DNA of 11,065 nucleotides from Verrucomicrobiota bacterium. GTDB taxonomy: Bacteria > Verrucomicrobiota > Verrucomicrobiia > Opitutales > Opitutaceae. The stretch lies in NCBI GenBank assembly GCA_030916665.1, contig JAUPWC010000007.1:1-11065 (forward strand). Reading direction: 5' to 3'. Each line of letters opens with the position of its first letter. Position 1 is the stretch's first letter. A model generated the notes under the pieces. The model saw nothing but the letters and a program-made list of their open reading frames with translations. It searched no databases and was not told the DNA's origin. A program made the position numbers and the translations under genes. This document shows, in pieces, positions 1 to 7,067 of the stretch.

Positions 1-1
1 A

Positions 2-1663
2 GAGAACTGGCTCATGAAGTTCCTGCTCCGGCTCTACGACCCGCTGCTCAACTTCGCCCTCCGCCGCCAGCGCACCGTGCTGGCCCTCGCGGCCGCGCTG
101 CTGGTGTTCTGCGTGCTCCTCGCGTGGGGACTGCCGCGCTTCGTCAACGAGCGGCTGCCGGACTTTATTTCGCGCCACACCGACGGTTTCGGCACCGAGT
201 TCATGCCGACCCTCGAGGAGGGCTCGTTGCTCTTCATGCCCGTGCTGCTGCCCGCCACCTCGCTCACTGAGGTGAAGCGCATCATGGCCTGGCAGGACCG
301 GGTCATCAGTGAACATCCCGCGGTCGCCTCCGTCGCCGGCAAACTCGGCCGCGCCGACACCGCCACCGATCCCGCGCCGGTTGAGATGATCGAAACCACC
401 ATCATGCTGAAGCCCGAGCGCGAGTGGCCCGAGGGCACGACCAAGGCCTCCATCATCGCGGACCTCTCGGCCAAGCTGATGAACGTGCCCGGCTACGTGC
501 CCGGCTTCCTCCAGCCCATCGAGAACCGCGTGCTCATGACCAGCACCGGCATCCGCGCCCAGCTCGGCATCAAGCTCTTTGGTGACAATCTCGACGCACT
601 CCAGCGCAAGGCCTTCGAGATTGAGCGCGTCGTCAACCGCGTGCAGGGCGCGACCGGCGTCGCCCCCTCGCGCGTGCAGGGCAAACCCTACCTTGAGATC
701 GCCGTGCGCCGCGACGACCTCGCCCGCTACGGCCTGAGCGTGAAGCAGGTCTACGAATACGTCGAAACAGGCCTCGGCGGCGCCACCGTCGGCACCACGT
801 TGAAAGGCCGCGAGCGCTGGCCGTTGCAGGTGCGCCTTGAGCAGGCTGACCGCGAGGACATCGACAAACTCGGCGAGCTCCCGCTCACCACGCCTTCCGG
901 CGCCCTGATGCAGCTGCGGCAGGTGGCCGACATCAAGCGCGTCGTCGGTCCCAGCGAAATCGCCTCGGAGAACGGCCGCCTGCGCGTCTTCGTGCAGGCC
1001 AACGTCGCCGGCCGCGACCTCGGCGGGTTCGTCAGCGAGGTGAAGCGGCGCGTGACTGACGAGGTGAAGCTCGAACCGGGCATGTCCGTCGAATACGCCG
1101 GCGAATACGAGCAGCAGCTCCGCACCAACCGCACGATGATGTTCATCTTCCCCATCGTGCTGGCCGTGTGCTTCGCGGTGCTGTTCCTCACGTTCCGCTC
1201 GGCGGCCGAGGCGGCGCACGTCCTTCTCGCCGTGCCGTTCGCGCTCACGGGCGGCGTCCTCCTCCAGTGGGCCATGGGTTTCAACTTCAGCACCGCCGTC
1301 TGGGTCGGCTACATCGCCCTCTTCGGCACCGCCATCCAGACCGGCGTCGTCATGGTCGTCTATCTCGAGGAAGCCGTCGCCCGCGCCAAGGAGCGCCTGG
1401 GCCGCGCACTCAACCACGACGAACTGCTCGCCGCCGTGAAGGAAGGCGCGCGCCTCCGCCTGCGTCCCAAGGTCATGACCATCGCCACCACCATCGCCTC
1501 GCTCCTGCCCATCCTGTGGAGTTCGCAGACCGGCGCCGAGGTCATGAAGCCCCTCGCCGCGCCCGTCGTCGGCGGCAGTCTCTCCAGCCTGCTGCACATC
1601 CTCGTCGTCACCCCGGTCATCTTCGCCTGGCTGCGGAAACAGGAGCTGAAACATGGAACCTGA
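2..1663 (+). CDS. CusA-type heavy-metal efflux RND transporter, C-terminal half (5' truncated by window)
   Basis: Inner-membrane proton-driven pump subunit of a tripartite metal efflux complex (HME-RND family). The reading frame is open to the left edge, and the residues before the first ATG (position 14) still align with CusA, so this is the distal half of a roughly 1,000-residue protein and not a complete 549-aa one. Visible parts, numbered from that ATG: TM7 near residues 22-40; the periplasmic porter and docking region; then five more membrane segments from about residue 373 to the C-terminus. Met75, Met125 and Met175 align with CusA Met573, Met623 and Met672, the Cu(I)/Ag(I) ligands, which favours a monovalent metal over Zn/Co/Cd. 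Lys486 aligns with relay residue Lys984, but Gln442 replaces Glu939. The N-terminal half with the TM4 aspartate lies outside the window, as would any cusB/cusC partners. The family is certain; the metal is inferred. Confidence 0.93.
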   Translation, partial: ENWLMKFLLRLYDPLLNFALRRQRTVLALAAALLVFCVLLAWGLPRFVNERLPDFISRHTDGFGTEFMPTLEEGSLLFMPVLLPATSLTEVKRIMAWQDRVISEHPAVASVAGKLGRADTATDPAPVEMIETTIMLKPEREWPEGTTKASIIADLSAKLMNVPGYVPGFLQPIENRVLMTSTGIRAQLGIKLFGDNLDALQRKAFEIERVVNRVQGATGVAPSRVQGKPYLEIAVRRDDLARYGLSVKQVYEYVETGLGGATVGTTLKGRERWPLQVRLEQADREDIDKLGELPLTTPSGALMQLRQVADIKRVVGPSEIASENGRLRVFVQANVAGRDLGGFVSEVKRRVTDEVKLEPGMSVEYAGEYEQQLRTNRTMMFIFPIVLAVCFAVLFLTFRSAAEAAHVLLAVPFALTGGVLLQWAMGFNFSTAVWVGYIALFGTAIQTGVVMVVYLEEAVARAKERLGRALNHDELLAAVKEGARLRLRPKVMTIATTIASLLPILWSSQTGAEVMKPLAAPVVGGSLSSLLHILVVTPVIFAWLRKQELKHGT

Positions 1664-1692
1664 CCACCGCTCCGGTAGTCAGAACCCCCATC

Positions 1693-2145
1693 ATGAACCA
1701 CCGCCTTTTTCGCACCCTCGTGCTCGCCACCAGTTTGGGATTTCTCGCCGGTTGCCAGACCATCGAAAGCCGCATCCAGGAGCGACCCGAAGCCTTCTAC
1801 AAGCTCGACCGAGAAACCCAGGACAAAATCCTCCAGGGCATCATCGATATCGGCTACAATGAGGACATGGTCTATATGGCCCTCGGTGAGCCCAGCGAGA
1901 AGCGCGAACGCGTGACCGCCGACGGTCGCACGGTCACCTGGATCTACAACACCTACTACACGCGCTACGACGGCCGCGAACACGTTGGCTACCACCGGCG
2001 CGTCTATTACGATCCGTTGCTGCGCAGCTACCGTGTGCATTACCGTCCGGTCTTCGCCGACACCTACCGCGAGGAAAAGGATGAGCGCATCCGCATCACC
2101 TTTCAGGGCGGGCGTGTGACCGAAATCGAACAGGCAAAGGACTGA
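1693..2145 (+). CDS. Small lipoprotein with BamE/SmpA-like motif
   Basis: Predicted 150-aa lipoprotein. The start at 1693 is chosen because it gives a complete lipoprotein signal: Arg4 and Arg7, a hydrophobic stretch, then lipobox Leu18-Ala-Gly-Cys21. The residue after Cys21 is Gln, not Asp, which by the Lol rule suggests outer-membrane sorting. The mature part has a helical stretch, then a segment around residues 53-80 (VYMALGEPSEKRE... followed by TWIYNTYY) that resembles the 'V...lG.P...W.Y' pattern of BamE/SmpA-like small lipoproteins. The middle is rich in Tyr, Arg and His. It lies 29 bp after the RND gene on the same strand and may be co-transcribed, though no metal-binding pattern links it to efflux. 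The longer reading frame upstream (from 1168) is out-of-frame antigenic-like shadow of the RND gene. The lipoprotein call is strong; the BamE-like assignment is tentative. Confidence 0.82.
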   Translation: MNHRLFRTLVLATSLGFLAGCQTIESRIQERPEAFYKLDRETQDKILQGIIDIGYNEDMVYMALGEPSEKRERVTADGRTVTWIYNTYYTRYDGREHVGYHRRVYYDPLLRSYRVHYRPVFADTYREEKDERIRITFQGGRVTEIEQAKD

Positions 2146-2162
2146 ACGGAATGGTTGCGGCA

Positions 2163-2197
2163 GCTGGTGGGTGAGTGCATCAGCGCGCCCGTTTTTT
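2163..2197 (+). terminator. Weak candidate intrinsic terminator after the lipoprotein gene
   Basis: About 18 bp after the lipoprotein stop codon, positions 2163-2169 can pair with 2178-2184 (7 bp including one G-U, 8-nt loop). A run of six T follows at 2192-2197. The 7-nt spacer between stem and T-run is longer than in a canonical terminator. An alternative 5-bp stem (2169-2173 with 2186-2190) sits directly against the T-run. It is plausible but not strong. Confidence 0.3.
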
Positions 2198-2230
2198 GGG
2201 AACGTCGCGCGCGACGCGTCGCATCGTTGC

Positions 2231-2258
2231 TTGTGTCATAAGCTGCCGGGGATAGACT
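2231..2258 (+). promoter_or_regulatory. Candidate sigma-70-like promoter placing the start at or near the ATG
   Basis: TTGTGT (2231-2236), a 16-bp spacer and TAGACT (2253-2258; four of six matches to TATAAT) lie directly before the ATG at 2265. If used, transcription would begin at about the A of the start codon, giving a leaderless message. That fits the absence of a well-placed Shine-Dalgarno sequence; the nearest purine run, GGGG at 2248-2251, is 13 nt away. The -35 match is only three of six, so this is a weak call. Confidence 0.2.
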
Positions 2259-2264
2259 GTCGGC

Positions 2265-4094
2265 ATGAAGAATACCCCGTCCCGCCAATCCAAGATCCCC
2301 GAAGAACCGACGCACGCCGTCGCCGAAGCCCGCCTGCTTTCCCCCCGCCGCAAGACCAGCCGCGCCACCACGACCCGGGCGCTCGCGCTCGAACAGCTCG
2401 CCCATTTCAGCATCGATCCGCGCAGCCCCACCGGCCGGCCGCTGCTGGCGCTGGCCGAAAAACTCTACGCCGCGCATGGCGACGTGATGGAGCTCTGGGA
2501 GACCACCACCCGCGAGCTCGCGCTCCTGCCGCGCGAGGACCGCCTCGCGCTCTTCAACGCCAAGAAGTTCCTGAGCTTCCAGCTGGCGAAGCTGCTCGAC
2601 ACGCTGCAAAACCCCACGCGCAAGACCCACCAGTCGCTGGGTTACTCCAACACCACCACGCTCGCCAAGGGTCCCTACCCGGTGTTCGACAACGTGACGG
2701 CGCTCTTCTCCGCCAACCCCGTCATCACGCGCACGGCGACCTATATGTTCGCCTGCTCCGAGTGGATCGACGACGCCTTCCAGGGCCGCGAGATGCTGCA
2801 CGAGATCTACTCGCGCCTGATGAACCCGACCTCGATCACGCTCGCCAATCACATCGTGGACGTGGAGTGCGGCCCGCACGCAGGCGCGTATCTCGCGTGG
2901 AACTTCAACTCCGGCATGGCCGCGATCGACGGCGTCCTCTCCCACCTCGTCGGCTACGAGGACATCATCCTTTCCTCCCGCAACATCTACGGCGGCGCCT
3001 ACCAGCTCATCCACGACTGGTTCGGCAAACGCAGCAATCTCGACGTGGCCGTGCATTTCTTCGACGGCGCCACGGAGGCCGACTTCCGTTCCGCCCTCGC
3101 ACAGGTGCGCGCGCGGCACCGTGACCGGCTCGCGGCCGGCCGGCGCATCTACGTCTATCTCGAAAGTCCCTGCAACCCGCACGGCGTGTTCCTCGACATC
3201 CCGGCCCTCTGCCGCGCCGCGCACGCGGAGCAGCTCACCGTCATCCTCGACGGCACCGTCGCCACGCCGTTCCTCGTGCGACCGCTCCAGGCCACCGATC
3301 CCGCCGAGCGCCCCGACTTCCTGCTGCACAGCTACACCAAGGATCTCACCGGTCACGGCACGACCACGGCCGGCGTCGTCATCGGCCGCAACGAGCACAT
3401 GTTCATCCCCAAGGGCGGCCAGTCCCCCGCCGGGCACTCGTGGAACGACACGCTGTTCTGGAACGTTTATTATGTGAAAGGTGCCTTCCTCGATTCCGAC
3501 AAGGCCTTCGAGGTGCTCACCGGCATGAAGACGCTCGAGGCGCGCATGCTGCGGAAATGCATCAACACCGCGATCTTCGCCCGCTGGCTCGCCTCGCACC
3601 CGCAGGTCACGGTGAGCGGCCCGGCCAATCCATCGGACCCCAACCACGCGCTTGCCGCACGCCTCTCCTACCTCGGCCTGCCCGCGCCGCTGTTCACGAT
3701 CCACTTCGAGAAGGCGAAGATCTCGCGGACCACGCTCGAGCGCTTCTACGACACGCTCACGCCGATGTTTGGCCACATGGTGTCGCTCGGCCAGAGCAAC
3801 ACGCTCGTGCTGTGCCCGGCGCTCACGACCCATTCGGAGCTCGGCGAAACCGCGCTCAAAGAAGCCGGCATCACGCCGACCACGATCCGCATCTCCGTGG
3901 GCGACGAAAGCCCGCGCGAACTGATCCGCGACTTCCTGCTCGCCGCCCGCAACGCCCTCGATGCCGACAAACCCGGCTTCAGCGCGAAATTCCTCGCCGG
4001 CCCCGCCGTGGACCGGCTGGTGGACGAGACCTACCTCGACATCCACCGCCGCCACGCCGCCGCGCAGCCGCGGTTTGCGGAGGTGTCGGCGTAG
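2265..4094 (+). CDS. PLP-dependent Cys/Met metabolism (trans-sulfuration family) enzyme, long form
   Basis: A 609-aa fold-type I PLP enzyme related to cystathionine gamma-synthase, beta-lyase and methionine gamma-lyase, which act on C4/C3 sulfur amino acids. Family residues are in the expected order: Tyr182-Ser-Arg184...Asn-Pro-Thr189 (phosphate binding from the neighbouring subunit), Ser216-Gly-Met218, Tyr242 (ring-stacking position), Asp329 (pyridine nitrogen), Lys359 in SYTKDLTGHG (Schiff base) and Arg542 in IRISVGDE (substrate carboxylate). Ordinary members have about 380-430 residues with the YSR motif near residue 50-60. Here about 140 extra residues precede the catalytic fold and about 40 follow it. 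The extension is mostly helical-looking, with no signal peptide or recognisable domain. The gene stands alone on its strand between a candidate terminator and convergent gpsA. The catalytic family is secure; whether it is a synthase or a lyase, and its substrate, cannot be read from sequence. Confidence 0.9.
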   Translation: MKNTPSRQSKIPEEPTHAVAEARLLSPRRKTSRATTTRALALEQLAHFSIDPRSPTGRPLLALAEKLYAAHGDVMELWETTTRELALLPREDRLALFNAKKFLSFQLAKLLDTLQNPTRKTHQSLGYSNTTTLAKGPYPVFDNVTALFSANPVITRTATYMFACSEWIDDAFQGREMLHEIYSRLMNPTSITLANHIVDVECGPHAGAYLAWNFNSGMAAIDGVLSHLVGYEDIILSSRNIYGGAYQLIHDWFGKRSNLDVAVHFFDGATEADFRSALAQVRARHRDRLAAGRRIYVYLESPCNPHGVFLDIPALCRAAHAEQLTVILDGTVATPFLVRPLQATDPAERPDFLLHSYTKDLTGHGTTTAGVVIGRNEHMFIPKGGQSPAGHSWNDTLFWNVYYVKGAFLDSDKAFEVLTGMKTLEARMLRKCINTAIFARWLASHPQVTVSGPANPSDPNHALAARLSYLGLPAPLFTIHFEKAKISRTTLERFYDTLTPMFGHMVSLGQSNTLVLCPALTTHSELGETALKEAGITPTTIRISVGDESPRELIRDFLLAARNALDADKPGFSAKFLAGPAVDRLVDETYLDIHRRHAAAQPRFAEVSA

Positions 4095-4123
4095 CGCGAC
4101 CGCACACGACTTACGCGAGACCA

Positions 4124-4183
4124 GGTGGAACCTGCGCTCCGCGCAGCTTTTCCGATCAGCCCGCACGGAGCGCGGGCTCCACC
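4124..4183. repeat. REP-like imperfect palindrome between convergent genes
   Basis: Arms 4124-4146 and 4161-4183 (23 nt each) are inverted repeats with four mismatches around a 14-nt loop. Read as minus-strand RNA, three of the four mismatches become G-U pairs; read as plus-strand RNA only one does, so the structure is stronger in the gpsA transcript. Each arm can also fold alone: 4132-4137 pairs perfectly with 4141-4146, and 4160-4164 with 4172-4176. It begins 29 bp past the PLP-enzyme stop and ends 1 bp from the gpsA stop. No T-run follows on either strand, so it is not a classic intrinsic terminator. It may act as a bidirectional transcript end or an mRNA-stabilising REP-type element. Confidence 0.7.
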
Positions 4184-4184
4184 A

Positions 4185-5225
4185 CTACTTCTTCTGGAAC
4201 GGTGAGTGCGTCTCGCGCTTCAGCTCGCGGGTCATGAGCGACATCAGCGCGTCCATCGGCTTCTTGCCCTGGTAGAGGATCGCGTGCACCTCGCCGAGGA
4301 TCGGGGCGGTGATGCCGCGCTGCAGGCAGAGGTCGTGCAGGGCCTGCGTGGTTCGGTAGCCCTCGACCACCGTTTTGCGACCGGCCAGCAGATCCGCCAC
4401 GGTGGCGCCGGCGCCGATCAGTTCGCCGAACTGGCGGTTCCGACTCCATGCGCCGTGGCAGGTGGCCACAAGGTCGCCGAAGCCGCTCAGGCCGTAGAAG
4501 GTCTCGCGCTTGGCGCCGAGCGTCTCGCCCACGCGCACCATCTCGGTCAGCGCGCGCGTGATGAGGGAGGCCTTGGAATTGTCGCCCAGTTTCAGGCCGT
4601 CGCAGAAGCCCGCGCTGATGGCGTAGATGTTCTTCAGGCTGGCGCCGTATTCTGCGCCGACCAGGTCGTCGCTCGTGTAGAGCCGGAGCGTCGAACCGCT
4701 CATGGCCGCCTGCACGCGGTCCACGAATTCGCCCGGCTGCGCGACGGCGAGCACGACGGCGGCGGGCAGGCCCTGCGCGACCTCGGAGGCGTTGGTCGGT
4801 CCGGTGAGCGTGGCAACGTTCAGGCCGGGGAAGGTCTGCGCCATGACCTCGCTCGGACGGAGCAGCGTTCCGAGCTCGAGGCCTTTCACCAAGCTGATGA
4901 ATAGCTGGAGCCGGCCGGCGCCACCCAGCTCGGCCTGCATGCGGCCGCACCATTCGCGCAGCGCATGCGACGGGCTGGCGATGAGCGCAACATCGGCCTC
5001 AATGAGGCCGGCGCGCAGGTCGGACGTGACCGTGAGCGCATCGGGCAGCTTCACGCCCGGCAGATAGTCGCGGTTCTCACGCGCAAGCTGCATCGTGAGG
5101 GCGTGCTCGGGCCGACGGGTGACGAGCGTCGCCCGCTGCCCGCGGCGCGTGAGATGCGCCGCCACCGCCGTGCCCCACGCACCCGCGCCGATGACGGTGA
5201 AGTTGAGGGGGCGCGAGTCGGGCAT
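4185..5225 (-). CDS. gpsA: Glycerol-3-phosphate dehydrogenase [NAD(P)+]
   Basis: Cytosolic enzyme that reduces dihydroxyacetone phosphate to sn-glycerol-3-phosphate, the backbone precursor of phospholipids. The 346-aa product is close to the 339 residues of E. coli GpsA. Motifs: Rossmann glycine motif GAGAWG (13-18), VTRRPEH near 35-41 (cofactor selection), Ser111-Leu-Val-Lys114-Gly-Leu-Glu, LTGPTNASEVA (140-150), Lys198 in GASLKNIYAI, Asp251 in GFGDLVATC and SRNRQFG (261-267). Lys114, Lys198 and Asp251 match the conserved substrate and catalytic positions. The frame can be extended to an ATG at 5258, but those 11 extra residues are encoded by the heptamer repeat and do not belong to the family, so the start is placed at 5225. 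The gene follows lysA on the same strand after 118 bp occupied largely by an inverted repeat. No Shine-Dalgarno sequence precedes it. Confidence 0.96.
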   Translation of the reverse strand: MPDSRPLNFTVIGAGAWGTAVAAHLTRRGQRATLVTRRPEHALTMQLARENRDYLPGVKLPDALTVTSDLRAGLIEADVALIASPSHALREWCGRMQAELGGAGRLQLFISLVKGLELGTLLRPSEVMAQTFPGLNVATLTGPTNASEVAQGLPAAVVLAVAQPGEFVDRVQAAMSGSTLRLYTSDDLVGAEYGASLKNIYAISAGFCDGLKLGDNSKASLITRALTEMVRVGETLGAKRETFYGLSGFGDLVATCHGAWSRNRQFGELIGAGATVADLLAGRKTVVEGYRTTQALHDLCLQRGITAPILGEVHAILYQGKKPMDALMSLMTRELKRETHSPFQKK

Positions 5226-5239
5226 GGGGTGCTTTAGAG

Positions 5240-5337
5240 ACCACGGACCACCGACCACCGACCACCGACCGGCAAACAGAGCCGAACTTCGGGATTCACC
5301 CGGTTGGGTCGGTGGTCGGTGGTCAGTTGTCCGTGGT
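5240..5337. repeat. Heptamer-built inverted repeat between lysA and gpsA
   Basis: Arms 5240-5270 and 5307-5337 (31 nt each) match as inverted repeats at 29 of 31 positions, with a 36-nt loop (5271-5306). Each arm is a tandem array of a 7-mer, ACCACSG: on the plus strand the left arm reads as one ACCACGG plus three ACCACCG units plus ACC. The right arm, read on the minus strand, shows the same series in the same register with one degenerate unit. In minus-strand RNA the two mismatches become one U-G pair and one A-G, so a hairpin of about 30 bp would form in a lysA-gpsA transcript, starting 6 nt after the lysA stop. The loop holds a smaller CCGAA/TTCGG dyad at 5282-5292. Confidence 0.85.
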
Positions 5338-5343
5338 TTTGCT

Positions 5344-6651
5344 TCACGTCTTCAGGAAAGCGGGGATTTTTTCCCCGGCGATCATAGACTCAAAACTTTC
5401 GCGCGAGTTGACCAGCTCGAACCGGCTGCCGGACACCAGCACCTCGGCGGCTTGGGCGCGGGTGTTGTAGCGACTGGACATGGTGTAGCCATAGGCGCCG
5501 GCGCTCATGAAGGCGATCAATTCGCCTTCGCCGACGGACTGCAGCGTGCGGTCCTTGGCGAAGCAGTCGCCGGATTCGCAGATCGGGCCGACGATGTCGG
5601 CCTTGAGGGCGGGACGCGCGCTGTCACGGGTGAGCGGGACGATCTCGTGGTAGGCCTCATACATGGCCGGGCGCACGAGGTCGTTCATCGCGGCGTCCAC
5701 GACGAGAAAGTTCTTGGCCGCGCCGCGCTTGAGGTATTCGACGCGGGAGAGGAGCACGCCGGCGTTGCCGACGAGGAAGCGGCCGGGCTCGAGCAGGATC
5801 TTGAGGCCGAGCGGCGCAAGGAGCGGCTTGAGAGCGGCGCCGTAGGCTTCGGGCGTGAGCGGGCGCTCACCCTCGGGCTTGGCGTCCCACCAGGCCTGCT
5901 GGCCGCTGGCGAGGGCGTCCTGATAGATGATACCGATGCCGCCACCGATGCTGAAATACGCGATGCCGTAGGTCTTCTTGAGCTCGGCGACAAAGGGCAC
6001 GACCTTCTCCACGGCCTCGGCAAAGGGGGTGATCGAGGTGAGCTGCGAACCGATGTGCATCTGCACGCCCTTGATCTCGAGGTGCGGGAACTTCGCGGCG
6101 GCGGCGTAGGCCTCGGCGGCGTGCTTCAGCGGGATGCCGAACTTGTTGTCGCTCTTGCCCGTGGTGATCTTGGCGTGGGTCTTGGCGTCCACGTCGGGGT
6201 TGATGCGGATGGCGAGGGGGGCCTTCTTGCCGAGCTGGCCGGCCACGTGGTTGATGCGGGCGAGCTCCGGCTCGCTCTCGACGTGGAAACCATAGACTCC
6301 GGCCTCGATGGCGAGGCGGATCTCAGCCTCGGACTTGCCCACGCCGGCAAAGACGCTGCGGTTGGCCGCTCCGCCCGCGGCGGTCACGCGGCGCAGTTCG
6401 CCGCCGCTCACGAGGTCGAAGGCCGCGCCGAGGTTCGCGAAGTGGCGCAGGATCGCCAGGTTGGAATTGGCCTTCATCGCGTAACAGATCTGCAAATCCA
6501 GGCCCGTCAGGCTGGAGGCGAGGCGCCGGTAATTGTCGGCAATGGTCTGCGCGCTGTAGACGTAGGTCGGCGTGCCGTGCAGCTGGGCGACGGCGGCGAG
6601 GTCAACCGACTCGCAATGGAGTTTATGTCCGACGTAGTGGAAGGAATGCAT
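5344..6651 (-). CDS. lysA: Diaminopimelate decarboxylase
   Basis: Catalyses the last step of lysine biosynthesis, decarboxylating meso-2,6-diaminopimelate with PLP in a fold-type III (alanine-racemase-like) barrel. The 435-aa product carries Lys60 in YAMKAN (Schiff base), His199-Ile-Gly-Ser (ring contact), Gly237-Gly-Gly (phosphate loop), Glu288-Pro-Gly-Arg291, Cys358-Glu-Ser-Gly-Asp361 (active site completed by the partner subunit) and GAYGYTMSSRYN around Tyr387. The CESGD motif and length separate it from arginine or ornithine decarboxylases. An upstream in-frame ATG at 6702 would add 17 residues that do not fit the family, so the start at 6651 is preferred; the product then begins MHSFHYVG. 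It is the first gene of a minus-strand pair with gpsA and diverges from the small gene at 6746 across a 94-bp gap. No clear promoter or Shine-Dalgarno sequence was recognised. Confidence 0.96.
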   Translation of the reverse strand: MHSFHYVGHKLHCESVDLAAVAQLHGTPTYVYSAQTIADNYRRLASSLTGLDLQICYAMKANSNLAILRHFANLGAAFDLVSGGELRRVTAAGGAANRSVFAGVGKSEAEIRLAIEAGVYGFHVESEPELARINHVAGQLGKKAPLAIRINPDVDAKTHAKITTGKSDNKFGIPLKHAAEAYAAAAKFPHLEIKGVQMHIGSQLTSITPFAEAVEKVVPFVAELKKTYGIAYFSIGGGIGIIYQDALASGQQAWWDAKPEGERPLTPEAYGAALKPLLAPLGLKILLEPGRFLVGNAGVLLSRVEYLKRGAAKNFLVVDAAMNDLVRPAMYEAYHEIVPLTRDSARPALKADIVGPICESGDCFAKDRTLQSVGEGELIAFMSAGAYGYTMSSRYNTRAQAAEVLVSGSRFELVNSRESFESMIAGEKIPAFLKT

Positions 6652-6745
6652 CGTGCTTGGGTAAAGTGGCCGTGAAAGGTGTCGAGATAGCGGGAAACCC
6701 ATTGAACGAAAGCGCTATTTTGACGATCCCTGTCCTCCCGCCGCC

Positions 6746-7015
6746 ATGCCGACTCCGCTCCGCCGCCTGCTGAACCACCTGCCGCTCCTCCAAGGAGGCA
6801 GCGAGCAGTATGTGCGGTCCAGCTGGCACAAGCCGTCGCCTTACGATCAGCTGGTCAGCCGACCGCCTTTCCAGGCCTTCAACAAGCTGCGGGCCGATCA
6901 CTTCCGGCGCGGGCTGTTTCGCCGCCGGCTCATGAAGGGAATTTTGCGCTGGGGCCTGATGTTCGGTGTCGCCTGGGTGGTGATCGAAAGCGTCCGGGCG
7001 CTGGTTTTGTTATAA
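6746..7015 (+). CDS. Small hypothetical protein with C-terminal membrane helix
   Basis: An 89-aa product that I do not recognise as a known family. The first 60 residues are soluble-looking, basic and Pro-rich, with motifs such as SSWHKPSPYDQLVSRPPFQAF. An Arg-rich stretch (RRGLFRRRLMKG, about 54-65) follows, then one hydrophobic segment at about residues 66-89. The positive-inside rule suggests the N-terminus lies in the cytoplasm with a C-terminal anchor. Codon use is like its neighbours (8 CTG and 4 CTC among its leucines). It starts 94 bp from divergent lysA and ends 52 bp before the first AbgT gene. A competing minus-strand frame (6623-6901) overlaps lysA and lacks any motif. Probably real because of its coherent topology, but not proven. 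Confidence 0.6.
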   Translation: MPTPLRRLLNHLPLLQGGSEQYVRSSWHKPSPYDQLVSRPPFQAFNKLRADHFRRGLFRRRLMKGILRWGLMFGVAWVVIESVRALVLL

Positions 7016-7032
7016 ACCTGTAACGGCGGGCA

Positions 7033-7060
7033 TTGACGCCGGCTGTGTCGGCGGTTGCAT
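7033..7060 (+). promoter_or_regulatory. Candidate promoter immediately before the first AbgT gene
   Basis: TTGACG (7033-7038; five of six matches to TTGACA), a 16-bp spacer and a poor -10 TTGCAT (7055-7060) would place the transcription start near the ATG at 7068, with no room for a leader. A separate TATAAA at 7011-7016 has no matching -35. Weak evidence; the -35 is the only good part. Confidence 0.2.
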
Positions 7061-7067
7061 CGGGGAT

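Noticed and set aside
14..1663. Reading the RND frame as a complete 549-aa protein starting at 14
   Set aside because: The frame is open to the window edge and upstream residues still align with CusA. The protein would lack the first half of the pump, so truncation by the window is the simple explanation.
2205..2220. Palindromes TCGCGCGCGA (2205-2214) and GACGCGTC (2213-2220) upstream of the PLP enzyme, as operators
   Set aside because: They are low-complexity CG alternations with no repeat elsewhere in the window to suggest a regulator site.
2103..4166. A 687-aa minus-strand open frame covering the PLP enzyme
   Set aside because: It mirrors a gene with complete family motifs on the plus strand. 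Its product is Arg/Gly/Glu/His-rich with no motif or membrane pattern. Such frames arise in GC-rich DNA from strong third-position bias.
5226..5258. Extended gpsA start at 5258
   Set aside because: The 11 added residues are encoded by the heptamer repeat and lie before the normal GpsA N-terminus. The ATG at 5225 gives a product of family length.
5095..6675. A 526-aa plus-strand open frame over lysA and part of gpsA
   Set aside because: It overlaps two recognised minus-strand enzymes with all catalytic motifs, runs straight through the intergenic repeat and has no recognisable domain.
6652..6702. Extended lysA start at 6702
   Set aside because: The 17 extra residues (beginning MGFPLSRHL) do not resemble LysA N-termini. 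The ATG at 6651 gives the usual spacing to the PLP lysine.
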